Shown: positions 24,528 to 32,877 of the stretch, piece by piece | Position numbering within the stretch: position 1 is the first letter of the stretch | Layout: each line of letters opens with the position of its first letter | DNA from: Tepidamorphus sp. | GTDB taxonomy: Bacteria; Pseudomonadota; Alphaproteobacteria; Rhizobiales; Tepidamorphaceae | Direction: 5' to 3' | NCBI GenBank assembly: GCA_028280885.1 | Contig: JANQKY010000034.1 | Coordinates: 16,351 to 80,350 of the forward strand | Length of the DNA stretch: 64,000 nt | Notes under the pieces: generated by a model | What the model saw: only the letters and a program-made list of their open reading frames with translations | Told to the model about the DNA's origin: nothing | The model's database searches: none | Translations under genes and position numbers: made by a program

Positions 24528-26192
24528 ATGTCCATGTTGAGTTCCCGGGTGACCGCCGTTTCAACGCAGGCCGTCATACTCGCGGTCGGGGTCGGGCTGC
24601 TTGCCTTGCCGGCCCCGGCATCCGCCGCCTCGCCGATCAAGTCGCTGAGCAAGGTGGCGATCGAAGGCGGCAGGCTTGAAATCGCCGGCACCACGCGCAA
24701 GGCCAACAGGACGGTGGTGCTTGATGGCGGCGTCGCAACGACGACGTCGAACGGCAACGGGACGTTCAGTTTCAGCCTCGTCTATCTGCCGCAGCCCTGC
24801 ATGGTCGAACTGTCGGTCGGCAAGAAAAACAAGACCGCCGTCGTCGCCGGTTGCGGTCCGAAGGGGGTCAATCCACGCGGCGTGTGGGACAAGACGACAG
24901 CCTATCTGAGCGACGATCTGGTGACGCGAAACGGATCGAGCTGGCGCGCCCTGAAGGATCACAAGAACAGGAGACCCGGCAAGAAACCGGAAATCTGGGA
25001 GCAGTTCGCTGCCAAGGGCGAGCCCGGCCCCCAGGGTGAAACCGGACTACAGGGCGAAACCGGACTACAGGGCGAAACCGGACTACAGGGCGCCCCCGGA
25101 GCAGACGGCGCCCCCGGCGAAAAGGGCGATACCGGAGAAAAGGGCGATACCGGACCTGCCGGCCCCAACAGCGTCGCAGACGGCACTCTGGTCGCGCCGG
25201 CGATCCATTTTACCTCCAACAACGCCACGGGCATCTACTCGCCGGCGAACGGCAAGATTGCGCTGAGTGCCAGCGGCAACCGGTTCCTTCACAATATTGG
25301 AAGGTATAACACTGCGCTTGGCCTTGTTGCGCTCGAAAGCAACACGACTGGCATTAGAAACACCGCAGTGGGAGAGAATGCGCTGCGATACAACACCGGC
25401 GGCGTGCAGAATACCGCTGTCGGGTTGGACGCTCTTATCGCGAACACCGGCGGGCACGACAATACCGCCATTGGCAGACGGGCGCACGACACCAATACCA
25501 CCGGCAGCCGCAACACCGCTTTAGGCTCCGTCGCGATGACCGGCAACACCACCGGCAATGACAATATCGCAATCGGCTATTTCGCGGGCAACAAGGCGAC
25601 AGCTTCATCCGACAGCATATTCATCGGAAATCAGGGCGCGGCCAGCGACACCAAGACGATCAAGATCGGTACGGAATCCACGCAAGACCGCACGTTCATA
25701 TCAGGTATCCGCGGGATGACCACCGGGAATGACGATGCCGCGCCTGTGTTGATCGACTCCCTCGGTCAACTCGGCACCTTCGTCTCCTCGCGCCGCTACA
25801 AGGACGACATCCAGGCGATGGGCGACATAAGCCCGGTCCTCGATGCGCTCCGTCCGGTGACGTTCCGCTACAGGAAACCGTTCAACGATGGCTCGAGGCC
25901 GGTCCAGTACGGGCTGATCGCCGAGGAGGTGGCGGAGGTGTTCCCCGCACTGGCCGTGTTCGACGAAGACGGGCGACCGGAGACGGTGAAGTATCACCTG
26001 CTGCCCTCGCTTTTGCTGGCGGGCTATCAGCAACAGCAACAGGTCATCGCCGCGCAGGCCGAAACGATCGCAGCTCTCACCGACCGTTTGGACGACCTGG
26101 AATCCCGCATGGCGCGGCTGGACGTGATCCTCGCCGCAACGCAGCAGGTGCGGTTCAGCCGGGCCGGAGACGATACGAACGTGTCCCGCTAG
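24528..26192 (+). CDS. Collagen-like exported protein with YadA-like repeats and S74 auto-chaperone
   Basis: A 554-residue modular surface-type protein. A signal peptide covers residues 1-34. An Ig-like domain (35-110) and a chitin-binding-like (CBM5/12) module, WDKTTAYLSDDLVTRNGSSWR to EIWEQFAAKG (120-164), come next. About 16 Gly-X-Y triplets fill 164-213 (GPQGETGLQGETGLQG). Residues 245-375 carry head-type repeats with NTAxG motifs (NTALGLVAL, NTAVGENAL, NTAIGRRAH). An intramolecular chaperone of peptidase S74 type starts at 419, with the S420-x4-K425 dyad in SSRRYKDDI, the IAEEVAEVFP motif and a terminal coiled coil. The family trimerises and cuts itself off. GGGGAA precedes ATG 24528. 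A near-identical N-terminal half occurs in the next gene. Ligand and cell location are unknown. Confidence 0.85.
   Translation: MSMLSSRVTAVSTQAVILAVGVGLLALPAPASAASPIKSLSKVAIEGGRLEIAGTTRKANRTVVLDGGVATTTSNGNGTFSFSLVYLPQPCMVELSVGKKNKTAVVAGCGPKGVNPRGVWDKTTAYLSDDLVTRNGSSWRALKDHKNRRPGKKPEIWEQFAAKGEPGPQGETGLQGETGLQGETGLQGAPGADGAPGEKGDTGEKGDTGPAGPNSVADGTLVAPAIHFTSNNATGIYSPANGKIALSASGNRFLHNIGRYNTALGLVALESNTTGIRNTAVGENALRYNTGGVQNTAVGLDALIANTGGHDNTAIGRRAHDTNTTGSRNTALGSVAMTGNTTGNDNIAIGYFAGNKATASSDSIFIGNQGAASDTKTIKIGTESTQDRTFISGIRGMTTGNDDAAPVLIDSLGQLGTFVSSRRYKDDIQAMGDISPVLDALRPVTFRYRKPFNDGSRPVQYGLIAEEVAEVFPALAVFDEDGRPETVKYHLLPSLLLAGYQQQQQVIAAQAETIAALTDRLDDLESRMARLDVILAATQQVRFSRAGDDTNVSR
25036..25154 (+). 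repeat. 18-bp tandem repeats encoding collagen triplets (first paralog)
   Basis: The 18-bp unit GGCGAAACCGGACTACAG is repeated three times without change around 25036-25090, each coding GETGLQ. A second 18-bp unit (GGCGATACCGGAGAAAAG) appears twice around 25120-25154. Since 18 is a multiple of three, slippage would change stalk length without breaking the frame. Confidence 0.8.
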
Positions 26193-26228
26193 CGGGTCGC
26201 GCTTTCCGGTCAATCGGCCCATCGAAAC

Positions 26229-26250
26229 GGGGCGCCTGCAGGCGCCCCTT
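26229..26250 (+). terminator. Hairpin terminator between the collagen-like paralogs
   Basis: GGGGCGCC and GGCGCCCC pair across a TGCA loop, followed by TTCTTGC. The stem is perfect and stable but the T tract is short. It lies 37 bases after the first paralog's stop, so the two genes are probably separate transcripts. Confidence 0.65.
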
Positions 26251-26310
26251 CTTGCTGCCCGCGGCGTGCCGGAGAGGCAGATTGCAACGAATGTTCACGG
26301 GGAAGCACCG

Positions 26311-27492
26311 ATGTCCGTATTCAGTTCTCGTTTGACCGCCGTTTCAACGTCAGTCGCCATACTCGCGGTCGGGTTCGGGCTGCTTGCATTGCCGGTCCCG
26401 GCATCCGCCGCCTCGCCGATCAAGTCGCTGAGCAAGGTGGCGATCGAAGGCGGCAGGCTCGAGATCGCCGGTACCACGCGTAAAGCCAACAAGACGGTTG
26501 TTCTGGATGACGGTGTCGCAGAGACGAAGTCGGACGGCACAGGCGAATTCAGCTTCAGCCTCGTCTATCTGCCACGGCTCTGCATGGTCGAACTATCGGT
26601 CGGCAAGAAAGACAAGACCGCCGTCGTCGCCGATTGCGGTCCGAAGGGCGTCAACCCGCGCGGCGCCTGGGACAAGACGACGGCCTATCTGACCGACGAT
26701 CTGGTGACGCGAAACGGGTCGAGCTGGCGTGCCCTGAAGGATCACAGGAACAGGAAACCCGGCAAGAAACCGGAGATCTGGGAGCAGTTCGCCGCTAAGG
26801 GTGACGCCGGGCCGAAAGGCCGGGTGGGCGATGCCGGGCCGCAGGGCGACCGCGGACCAAGGGGCGAAACCGGACTGCAGGGCGCCCCCGGAGCAGACGG
26901 CGCCCCCGGAGAAAAGGGTGATCCCGGAGAAAAGGGTGATTCCGGAGAAAAGGGCGATCCCGGAATCGGATATGCCGATACCGTCAAAGTCATGTTCGTA
27001 ACGTCAACGGCACATACCGGTAACTTGCAAGCGGCGGGCGGTAAGTCTCTTGGCCTCTGGTCGGCCGACCAGATCTGCAACACGCGCGCGGCGGCCGGCA
27101 AGGTTCCGGCTGGCGACTACATTGCCTGGTTGTCGACTTCGACGGTCAATGCCAGAGACCGGCTTCCCGACAACACTGCCGGCTATGTCTTGTCCGACGG
27201 CGTTACGCTCGTGGCGACCAGCAAGGCGGATCTTCTCGACGGAACGATCGCTAACGGAATAAGTCTCGACGAGAACGCGGCAACGTTGCCGAATGATATT
27301 AGCGGGTTTTATTGGACCCAAACGACTGCGAGCGGGACTTTGGATCCTTCCGTGACAACATGCAGCGACTGGACTGAGGCGGCTGACGTGTGGGCAACTT
27401 TGGGCAATCCATTTAAAGCGGATTCCGGATGGTCATTTGACGGTGGCAGCAAATGTTTTAGCTCTCAACGACTTCTCTGCATCCAGCGTTAG
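26311..27492 (+). CDS. Collagen-like exported protein with DUF1554-like C-terminal domain
   Basis: A 393-residue paralog of the preceding gene: by my count 140 of the first 163 residues are identical (signal peptide, Ig-like and CBM5/12-like modules), and even the bases before the ATG match. The collagen-like stretch (165-219) contains GEKGDPGEKGDSGEKGDPG. From residue 226 the protein is unrelated to its neighbour: VMFVTSTAHTGNLQAAGGKS, then the paired-cysteine pattern C256, C351, C382, C390 with ADLLDGTIANGISLDENA and FYWTQT. This looks like the DUF1554/endostatin-like lectin fold known in bacterial collagen-like and leptospiral surface proteins. The gene has no S74 chaperone. Role inferred: adhesin or matrix protein. 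Confidence 0.82.
   Translation: MSVFSSRLTAVSTSVAILAVGFGLLALPVPASAASPIKSLSKVAIEGGRLEIAGTTRKANKTVVLDDGVAETKSDGTGEFSFSLVYLPRLCMVELSVGKKDKTAVVADCGPKGVNPRGAWDKTTAYLTDDLVTRNGSSWRALKDHRNRKPGKKPEIWEQFAAKGDAGPKGRVGDAGPQGDRGPRGETGLQGAPGADGAPGEKGDPGEKGDSGEKGDPGIGYADTVKVMFVTSTAHTGNLQAAGGKSLGLWSADQICNTRAAAGKVPAGDYIAWLSTSTVNARDRLPDNTAGYVLSDGVTLVATSKADLLDGTIANGISLDENAATLPNDISGFYWTQTTASGTLDPSVTTCSDWTEAADVWATLGNPFKADSGWSFDGGSKCFSSQRLLCIQR
26927..26975 (+). repeat. 18-bp tandem repeats encoding collagen triplets (second paralog)
   Basis: The unit GGAGAAAAGGGTGATCCC, with single-base changes (TCC for CCC, GGC for GGT), is repeated about three times and codes GEKGDP or GEKGDS. As in the first paralog, the 18-bp period keeps frame if the copy number changes. 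Confidence 0.75.
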
Positions 27493-27587
27493 GATCGTGG
27501 TGGCGGCGTTCGGACTGATCACCTGGAGTATATCCCGGTACGGCGTTCGGATGCCGGCTTTGGCCGTGAAATCTCATCCGTGTTCCG

Positions 27588-27800
27588 TCAGAAATCGCTG
27601 GCGATGCCCTTGCGTTCCCAGTCGCCGTAGCGGGTCGGCTCGGGGCCCCTGGGGCCGTTATATTCCTTGGCCCGATTTTCCTGCGCCTGTTCGGCCCGGC
27701 GAGCCTCGGCTTCGGCGAGCGCCCGTTCGGCGGCCTCGCGACGGCGCTTGGCGATTTCGGCCTCGGAAGGCGGTAGTTTGAGGGCGGTCGGCATGGGCAT
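27588..27800 (-). CDS. DUF1674 protein, succinate dehydrogenase assembly factor 4-like
   Basis: A 70-residue soluble protein. The C-terminal motif GPEPTRYGDWERKGIASDF is the DUF1674/SDHAF4 signature; in eukaryotes this factor binds the flavoprotein subunit of complex II before assembly. The rest is a charged helix (EAEIAKRRREAAERALAEAEARRAEQ). Length matches bacterial members. It is divergent from htpX, a pairing common in this group. The gene is on the opposite strand to the collagen-like pair, whose last stop is 95 bases away. Confidence 0.88.
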   Translation of the reverse strand: MPMPTALKLPPSEAEIAKRRREAAERALAEAEARRAEQAQENRAKEYNGPRGPEPTRYGDWERKGIASDF

Positions 27801-27843
27801 GTCCCGATTGGTCTTCCCCGTTTGGGTTTCAATGCCGCGTCAA

Positions 27844-27875
27844 CTTGTTTGCGGCCATGATCGATCCAACATATA
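27844..27875 (+). promoter_or_regulatory. Possible heat-shock (RpoH-type) promoter of htpX
   Basis: CTTGTT at 27844 is followed after about 16 bases by CCAACATATA at 27866-27875. This resembles the alphaproteobacterial RpoH pattern (CTTG then a C-rich -10 ending in ATAT). It lies 62 bases before the htpX ATG, and HtpX is a heat-shock protease in several bacteria. The -10 fit is imperfect, so this remains a candidate. Confidence 0.3.
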
Positions 27876-27936
27876 GGCCGTGCCGGACCAGGTCGAAAGA
27901 CGGTCGGGCCATGACCCTGTAGATCGAACGGACCGG

Positions 27937-28983
27937 ATGATGGCGGGATATTTCAGAACGGCCGTGCTGCTGGCCGGCATGACGGCCCTGTTCATGGGCG
28001 TTGGCTTCCTGCTGGGTGGAACCGGCGGGATGATGATCGCGTTTGTCGTCGCGCTCGGCATGAACGCGTTCAGCTACTGGAATTCCGACAAGATGGTGCT
28101 GCGCATGTACAATGCGCGCCAGGTCGACGCGCAAAGCGCACCGGAGCTTTACGGCATGGTACAGCAGCTTGCCGCCAATGCCGGCCTGCCGATGCCGAAG
28201 GTCTATATCATCGACGATGCCCAGCCGAACGCGTTCGCCACCGGCCGCAATCCGCAGAACGCGGCGGTCGCGGCGACGACCGGCATCCTGCGCACCCTGT
28301 CGCGCGAGGAACTCGCCGGCGTGATGGCGCACGAGCTTGCCCATGTGAAGCATCACGATACACTGATCATGACCATCACGGCGACGATCGCCGGCGCGGT
28401 CTCGATGCTCGCCAATTTCGCCCTGTTCTTCGGCGGTAACCGCAACAATCCGCTCGGGCTGATCGGCGTGATCCTGCTGATGATCCTGGCGCCGATGGCG
28501 GCCGCGATCGTGCAGATGGCGATTTCGCGGTCGCGCGAATACGAGGCCGACCGGATGGGCGCGGAAATCTGCGGCCAGCCGCTGTGGCTCGCCTCGGCGC
28601 TCGCCAAGATCGCCGGCGGCGTGCAGCACATCCCAAGCGAGGCGGCCGAGCGCAACAAGGCGACCGCGCACATGTTCATCATCAACCCGCTGCATGGCGA
28701 GCGCATGGACGGGCTATTCACGACCCATCCGGCGACCGAGAACCGCATTGCCCGGCTTCAGGAGATGGCCCGCGAGATGGCCCGTGAGACAGGTGGTGGC
28801 TCTTTCTCCGGCGGCCATCGGCCGTCCCCACCCGCTCCGTCCGGTGGGGCGAGCGGCTCCTGGGGTGGTGCGCCCCATACGGGCGGTGGACGCGCGGGGA
28901 GCGGAACGGTGCCGCGCTCCGGCTCTCGCCCCCGTGGCTCTTCTGGCGGGTCGTCCGGCGGGTCTTCAGGCCCCTGGAGCTGA
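27937..28983 (+). CDS. htpX: HtpX membrane zinc metalloprotease
   Basis: A 348-residue inner-membrane protease of family M48B that degrades misfolded membrane proteins. Two hydrophobic helices at the N-terminus ([39 protein letters not shown]) are followed by the zinc motif HELAHVKH (HEXXH), two more helices, and the third ligand in [10 protein letters not shown]. The core ends near residue 285; the last 60 residues are a Gly/Ser/Pro-rich tail ([12 protein letters not shown]), longer than in E. coli HtpX. The start is at the double ATG 27937/27940; no strong ribosome site is visible. The rsmB gene follows within 10 bases. Confidence 0.94.
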   Translation: MMAGYFRTAVLLAGMTALFMGVGFLLGGTGGMMIAFVVALGMNAFSYWNSDKMVLRMYNARQVDAQSAPELYGMVQQLAANAGLPMPKVYIIDDAQPNAFATGRNPQNAAVAATTGILRTLSREELAGVMAHELAHVKHHDTLIMTITATIAGAVSMLANFALFFGGNRNNPLGLIGVILLMILAPMAAAIVQMAISRSREYEADRMGAEICGQPLWLASALAKIAGGVQHIPSEAAERNKATAHMFIINPLHGERMDGLFTTHPATENRIARLQEMAREMARETGGGSFSGGHRPSPPAPSGGASGSWGGAPHTGGGRAGSGTVPRSGSRPRGSSGGSSGGSSGPWS

Positions 28984-28992
28984 CGACACGCC

Positions 28993-30402
28993 GTGGCGAA
29001 GCAGGACACGAAGTCTCGCGCCGGACATCCCGGCCGAAAATCCCGGCGTCCGGGGGGCGGGAAGCCCGCGCCGGCCGGGCTCGCGGCGCGGCGCATCGCC
29101 GTCGATATCGTCTTCGGCGCGCTCAATCGCGGCCAGACCCTCGACGCCGCGCTCGACCCCCAGGGGGGGCACGAGAAGGGCGGGCACGAGGGTCTCGCCG
29201 GCCTTGACCAGCGCGACCGGGCCTTCGTCAAGGTGCTCGCCACCGAGACGATCCGCCGGCACGGCCAGATCCAGGCAGCCCTTGCCCGCTTCCTCGACAA
29301 GCCGCTGCCGAAATCGGCGCAGAAGACGGGGACGATCCTGTCGGTCGGCGCCTGTCAGATCCTGTTCCTCGACGTGCCGCCGCACGCCGCCGTCGATACG
29401 GCGGTGGCGCTTGCCGCAAACGACCGCGCCGGCCGGCACTTCCGCGGGCTGGTCAACGCGGTGCTGCGCCGGGTCGCGGCCGAGCGCGAGACGCTGGCCG
29501 CGGCCGATGATCCCGGTGCGCTCAACACGCCGGACTGGCTCGCCGCGCGCTGGCGGGCCGCCTATGGTCCGGCCGCCGAGGCCATCATGGCCGCCCATCT
29601 CGACGAGCCGCCGCTCGATCTGACGGCGAAGGCCGACCCCGCTCTTTGGGCCGAGCGGCTGTCGGGCACGGTGCTTGCCACCGGCACGATCCGCCTTGCG
29701 AAATCGGGCGACATCACCGGCCTGCCCGGGTTCAAGGACGGGGCCTGGTGGGTTCAGGACGCAGCCGCCGCCCTTCCCGTCCGGCTGATGGGGGACGTTG
29801 CGGGCAAACGCGTCGCCGATATCTGCGCTGCCCCCGGCGGCAAGACGGCGCAACTGGCCGCCGCCGGCGCGACCGTGACGGCCGTCGACCGCTCGCGAAG
29901 CCGCATGGCCAGGCTTGAGAGCAATCTCGCCCGGCTCGGCCTTTCAGCCGAGACCGTCACCGCCGATGCCGCGTCCTGGTCGCCGGACGATCCCTTCGAT
30001 GCGATCCTGCTCGACGCCCCGTGTTCGGCGACCGGCACGATCCGCCGCCATCCCGACATCGCCTGGAGCCGGACGCCGGCCGAGATCGACCGCCTCGCCG
30101 CCCTGCAGACGCGGCTGTTCGACCATGCGGTGTCGCTGGTCAAGCCCGGCGGCATGATCGTCTATGCGACCTGTTCGCTCGAACCCGAGGAGTGCGAGGG
30201 GGTCGTCGACGCGCTGATTGATTCGGGTGCCCCGCTGGCAAGGCACCCGATCGCGGCGGGCGAAATCGGCGGCCTGGCGCAGTGCGTGACGGCGAAGGGG
30301 GACCTGCGCAGCCTGCCCTGCCATCAACCCGCCGATCGCGGCGAGGGGGAGCAGGCCGGCGGCATGGACGGGTTCTACGCCACGCGCCTGATCAAGGTCT
30401 GA
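28993..30402 (+). CDS. rsmB: 16S rRNA m5C967 methyltransferase family (RsmB/Sun)
   Basis: A 469-residue SAM-dependent RNA cytosine-5 methyltransferase. The N-terminal NusB-like domain (about 25-170) carries LDQRDRAFVKVLATETIRRHGQI and LVNAVLRRVA. The catalytic domain has motif I VADICAAPGGKTAQLAAAG, motif IV LLDAPCSATGTIRRHPD with the proline-cysteine, and motif VI VYATCSLEPEECE with the second catalytic cysteine. Start GTG 28993 lies 9 bases after the htpX stop, so the two form an operon. The heparinase-like gene downstream has the same neighbour in many relatives. Confidence 0.93.
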   Translation: MAKQDTKSRAGHPGRKSRRPGGGKPAPAGLAARRIAVDIVFGALNRGQTLDAALDPQGGHEKGGHEGLAGLDQRDRAFVKVLATETIRRHGQIQAALARFLDKPLPKSAQKTGTILSVGACQILFLDVPPHAAVDTAVALAANDRAGRHFRGLVNAVLRRVAAERETLAAADDPGALNTPDWLAARWRAAYGPAAEAIMAAHLDEPPLDLTAKADPALWAERLSGTVLATGTIRLAKSGDITGLPGFKDGAWWVQDAAAALPVRLMGDVAGKRVADICAAPGGKTAQLAAAGATVTAVDRSRSRMARLESNLARLGLSAETVTADAASWSPDDPFDAILLDAPCSATGTIRRHPDIAWSRTPAEIDRLAALQTRLFDHAVSLVKPGGMIVYATCSLEPEECEGVVDALIDSGAPLARHPIAAGEIGGLAQCVTAKGDLRSLPCHQPADRGEGEQAGGMDGFYATRLIKV

Positions 30403-30677
30403 CCGGGCCTTTCAGGCGCAGGCGGACGGCGCTCAAGCGGGATTTCCTCAGGGGAAAGAATTGCCAGTTGGATTGAATCGCCTAAAAACTTAAACTTTTA
30501 TCAAATCACGTCGGCCTTGAGCGCGCATGCCGCCCTGGGAGATGCGGATTTGCCGCGTGGCTGGCAGGCAGGGCCGGGTGGCCGACTATCGGGAGCGAGT
30601 GGGTTGACGACCAACCCGGATGCCGGAGCCGCGCGCGGAAGCGGCCCAAGGCTGAGTTTGAAGGGGCGACCGCACGG

Positions 30678-32507
30678 ATGGCAGGTATTGCGCTAGGCGA
30701 TCGCGTGCGGATCGGCACGATCCTGGCCGGGCATCAGGTCAGGTCGATCCTGTCGGCGGCCTATTCCAGTCCGCTGGTGCGCTGGCGCTTAAGCGGCGGC
30801 GCGCCCGACCGGCTGACCGTTGCCCCGCAGGACCTGCGCACCGCCGATCCGACGATCGCCGAGGATTTCTATTCGGGCCGCTATGTGCTCGCCGGCGCGC
30901 TTGCCGATACCGGCGGCCAGTCGCCGTTTCTGGTGCCTCCGCCGACACCGCAATGGCGCCGCGCCCTGCATGGCTTCGGCTGGCTTCGGCATCTGCGCGC
31001 CGCCGACACCGAACTGACCCGCCTGCACGCCCGCGCGCTCGTCACCGACTGGATCAAGGATTACGGCGGTTATGACCAGGAGGCCTGGGCGAGCGATGTG
31101 CTGGCGCGCCGGCTGATCTCCTGGCTCAGTCATTCGCCGCTTATCCTGAGCGGCGCCGACCCGGCCTTCTATCGCCGCTTCATGCGCTCGCTCGGCCGGC
31201 AGGTGCGCTATCTGATCCGGGCCGCCGACGACGCGCCGGACGGCATGCCGAAGCTCACCGCGATCATCGCGCTGTGCTACGCGGGCCTGTGCGTGACCGG
31301 CCGGCAGCGGCTGATGCGCCAGTCGGCCCGCTGGCTCGACAGCGAATTGATCCGCCAGGTGCTGCCCGACGGCGGCCATATCAGCCGCGATCCCGGCGCG
31401 ACGATCGACCTGCTGCTCGACCTATTGCCGTTGCGCCAGACCTTCGCCGCCCGCGACATGCCGCCGTCGCAGCCGCTGTTGTCGGCGATCGACCGGATGA
31501 TGCCGATGCTGCGGTTCTTCCGCCATGGCGACGGATCGATCGCCCAGTTCAACGGCATGGGGCCGACCTTTCCCGAACTGCTGGCGACGCTGCTTGCCTA
31601 TGACGAGGCGCGCGGCGCGCCGGTCCTCAATGCGAGCTATTCGGGCTACCAGCGGCTGGAGGCCGGCGAGACGCTGATGATCATGGATACCGGCGCGCCG
31701 CCGCCGCCGCTGCTCAGCCGCGAGGCGCATGCCGGCTGCCTGTCCTTCGAACTGTCGCGCGGGGCCGACCGGCTGATCGTCAATTGCGGCGTTCCGCCCT
31801 TCGATGACGGCAGCTGGCGCGCGGTTGCCCGCTCGACGGCGGCCCATTCGACCGCGACCATCGGCGATACCTCCTCGTGCCGCTTCGCCGTCGGACCGAT
31901 GGTGACGCGCCGGCTCGGGCCGATCATGCTGTCTGGGCCGCATTCCGTCACTGTCGAGCGCAGCGACGCGGATGCCGGCGACCGGATGATCGGCCTGTCG
32001 GCGAGCCATGATGGCTATCGCAGCGATTTCGGCATCGTCCACGAGCGGCGCATCGCGATCACGCCGGACGGCCGGCGCGTCGATGGCGAGGACGTCTTCT
32101 CGGCGGTGGGAAGCGGCAGCGCCAATCCGACCTATGCTGTGCGCTTCCACCTGCATCCGGCGGTGCGGGCGAGCCTCACCCGCGACGGCAGCCGGGTCAT
32201 TCTGGCGCCGCCGCGCGGCGATCCGTGGGAGTTCTATGCCGGCGGCGCCGATATCAGCGTCGAGGAGAGCGTTTACTTGAGCGGTCTCGACGGGCCGCGG
32301 CGGAGCGATCAGATCGTCGTGCACGGCCGGGCGCGGCATTCGCCGCGGGTCACCTGGCGCCTGCAGCAGATCGACGGCGCCGCCCGCCCCGGCGCGGCTG
32401 TGCCCGCCGACGCGGAGGAGGCGTCCGACAGTGGCGAAACCGGGGAACTGCCGCTCGAGCCGGCGCCCGGGGATGGTGAGATCGCGCCGCCGGAGGAGGG
32501 TGTGTAG
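30678..32507 (+). CDS. Heparinase II/III family protein
   Basis: A 609-residue protein of the heparinase II/III group: an alpha-toroid N-terminal half (DYGGYDQEAWASDVLARRLISWL and LPDGGHISRDPGATIDLLLDLLPL) and a C-terminal beta-sandwich beginning GCLSFELSRGADRLIVNCG, with the AAHSTATIGDTSSCRF block holding a His conserved in the family. No signal peptide is seen, although substrates of such lyases are polysaccharides; cytosolic location and substrate are unresolved. The rsmB-heparinase-purH order is common in this bacterial order. The last 40 residues are acidic and disordered. The 275-base gap before it holds a GGGTTGACGACCAACCC hairpin near 30601 and no gene. Confidence 0.87.
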   Translation: MAGIALGDRVRIGTILAGHQVRSILSAAYSSPLVRWRLSGGAPDRLTVAPQDLRTADPTIAEDFYSGRYVLAGALADTGGQSPFLVPPPTPQWRRALHGFGWLRHLRAADTELTRLHARALVTDWIKDYGGYDQEAWASDVLARRLISWLSHSPLILSGADPAFYRRFMRSLGRQVRYLIRAADDAPDGMPKLTAIIALCYAGLCVTGRQRLMRQSARWLDSELIRQVLPDGGHISRDPGATIDLLLDLLPLRQTFAARDMPPSQPLLSAIDRMMPMLRFFRHGDGSIAQFNGMGPTFPELLATLLAYDEARGAPVLNASYSGYQRLEAGETLMIMDTGAPPPPLLSREAHAGCLSFELSRGADRLIVNCGVPPFDDGSWRAVARSTAAHSTATIGDTSSCRFAVGPMVTRRLGPIMLSGPHSVTVERSDADAGDRMIGLSASHDGYRSDFGIVHERRIAITPDGRRVDGEDVFSAVGSGSANPTYAVRFHLHPAVRASLTRDGSRVILAPPRGDPWEFYAGGADISVEESVYLSGLDGPRRSDQIVVHGRARHSPRVTWRLQQIDGAARPGAAVPADAEEASDSGETGELPLEPAPGDGEIAPPEEGV

Positions 32508-32598
32508 CGGCTGGTGTCGGGGGGCGTAAGGGTCCGGGCGGCCCGGTTCTGCTAAACCGGTACGGATGCGGACATGGCGCGGCTGGCGTGCCTTCACC

Positions 32599-32748
32599 CG
32601 GCCCTTCGGGCCACCCTCTCCCGCCAAGGGGGAGAGGGTAAGAGTTCCGCGGCACCCTCGTTCTCTCCCCTCTCCTTGTAGCAAAGAGGTAGAGTTTGAG
32701 GGAAACAGGCCGTGTGGCACGTACCCTCTCCCCTACGCGGGAGAGGGT
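32599..32748. repeat. Two GC-rich palindromic intergenic repeats (CCTCTCCC family)
   Basis: A palindrome from 32613 to 32639 reads ACCCTCTCCCGCCAAGGG then GGAGAGGGT, preceded by the small hairpin CGGCCCTTCGGGCC. A second from 32723 to 32748 reads ACCCTCTCCCC-TACG-CGGGAGAGGGT. The first is base-for-base identical to one at 63483-63509. These elements fill the 370 bases between the convergent heparinase and monooxygenase genes, where I see no coding region. They resemble dispersed REP-like elements of alphaproteobacteria and may act as terminators. Confidence 0.8.
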
Positions 32749-32877
32749 GGCGAGCGTCAGCGAGCCGGGTGAGGGCTCGTCGCCGGTTGCGAAAGGTCAC
32801 CACCCTTAAAAAGCAGGTCTCCTTCGAACCTCCCCGAAAAACCGGACAGCAGCAGATCAATCCCATGGCCCCGCCCG

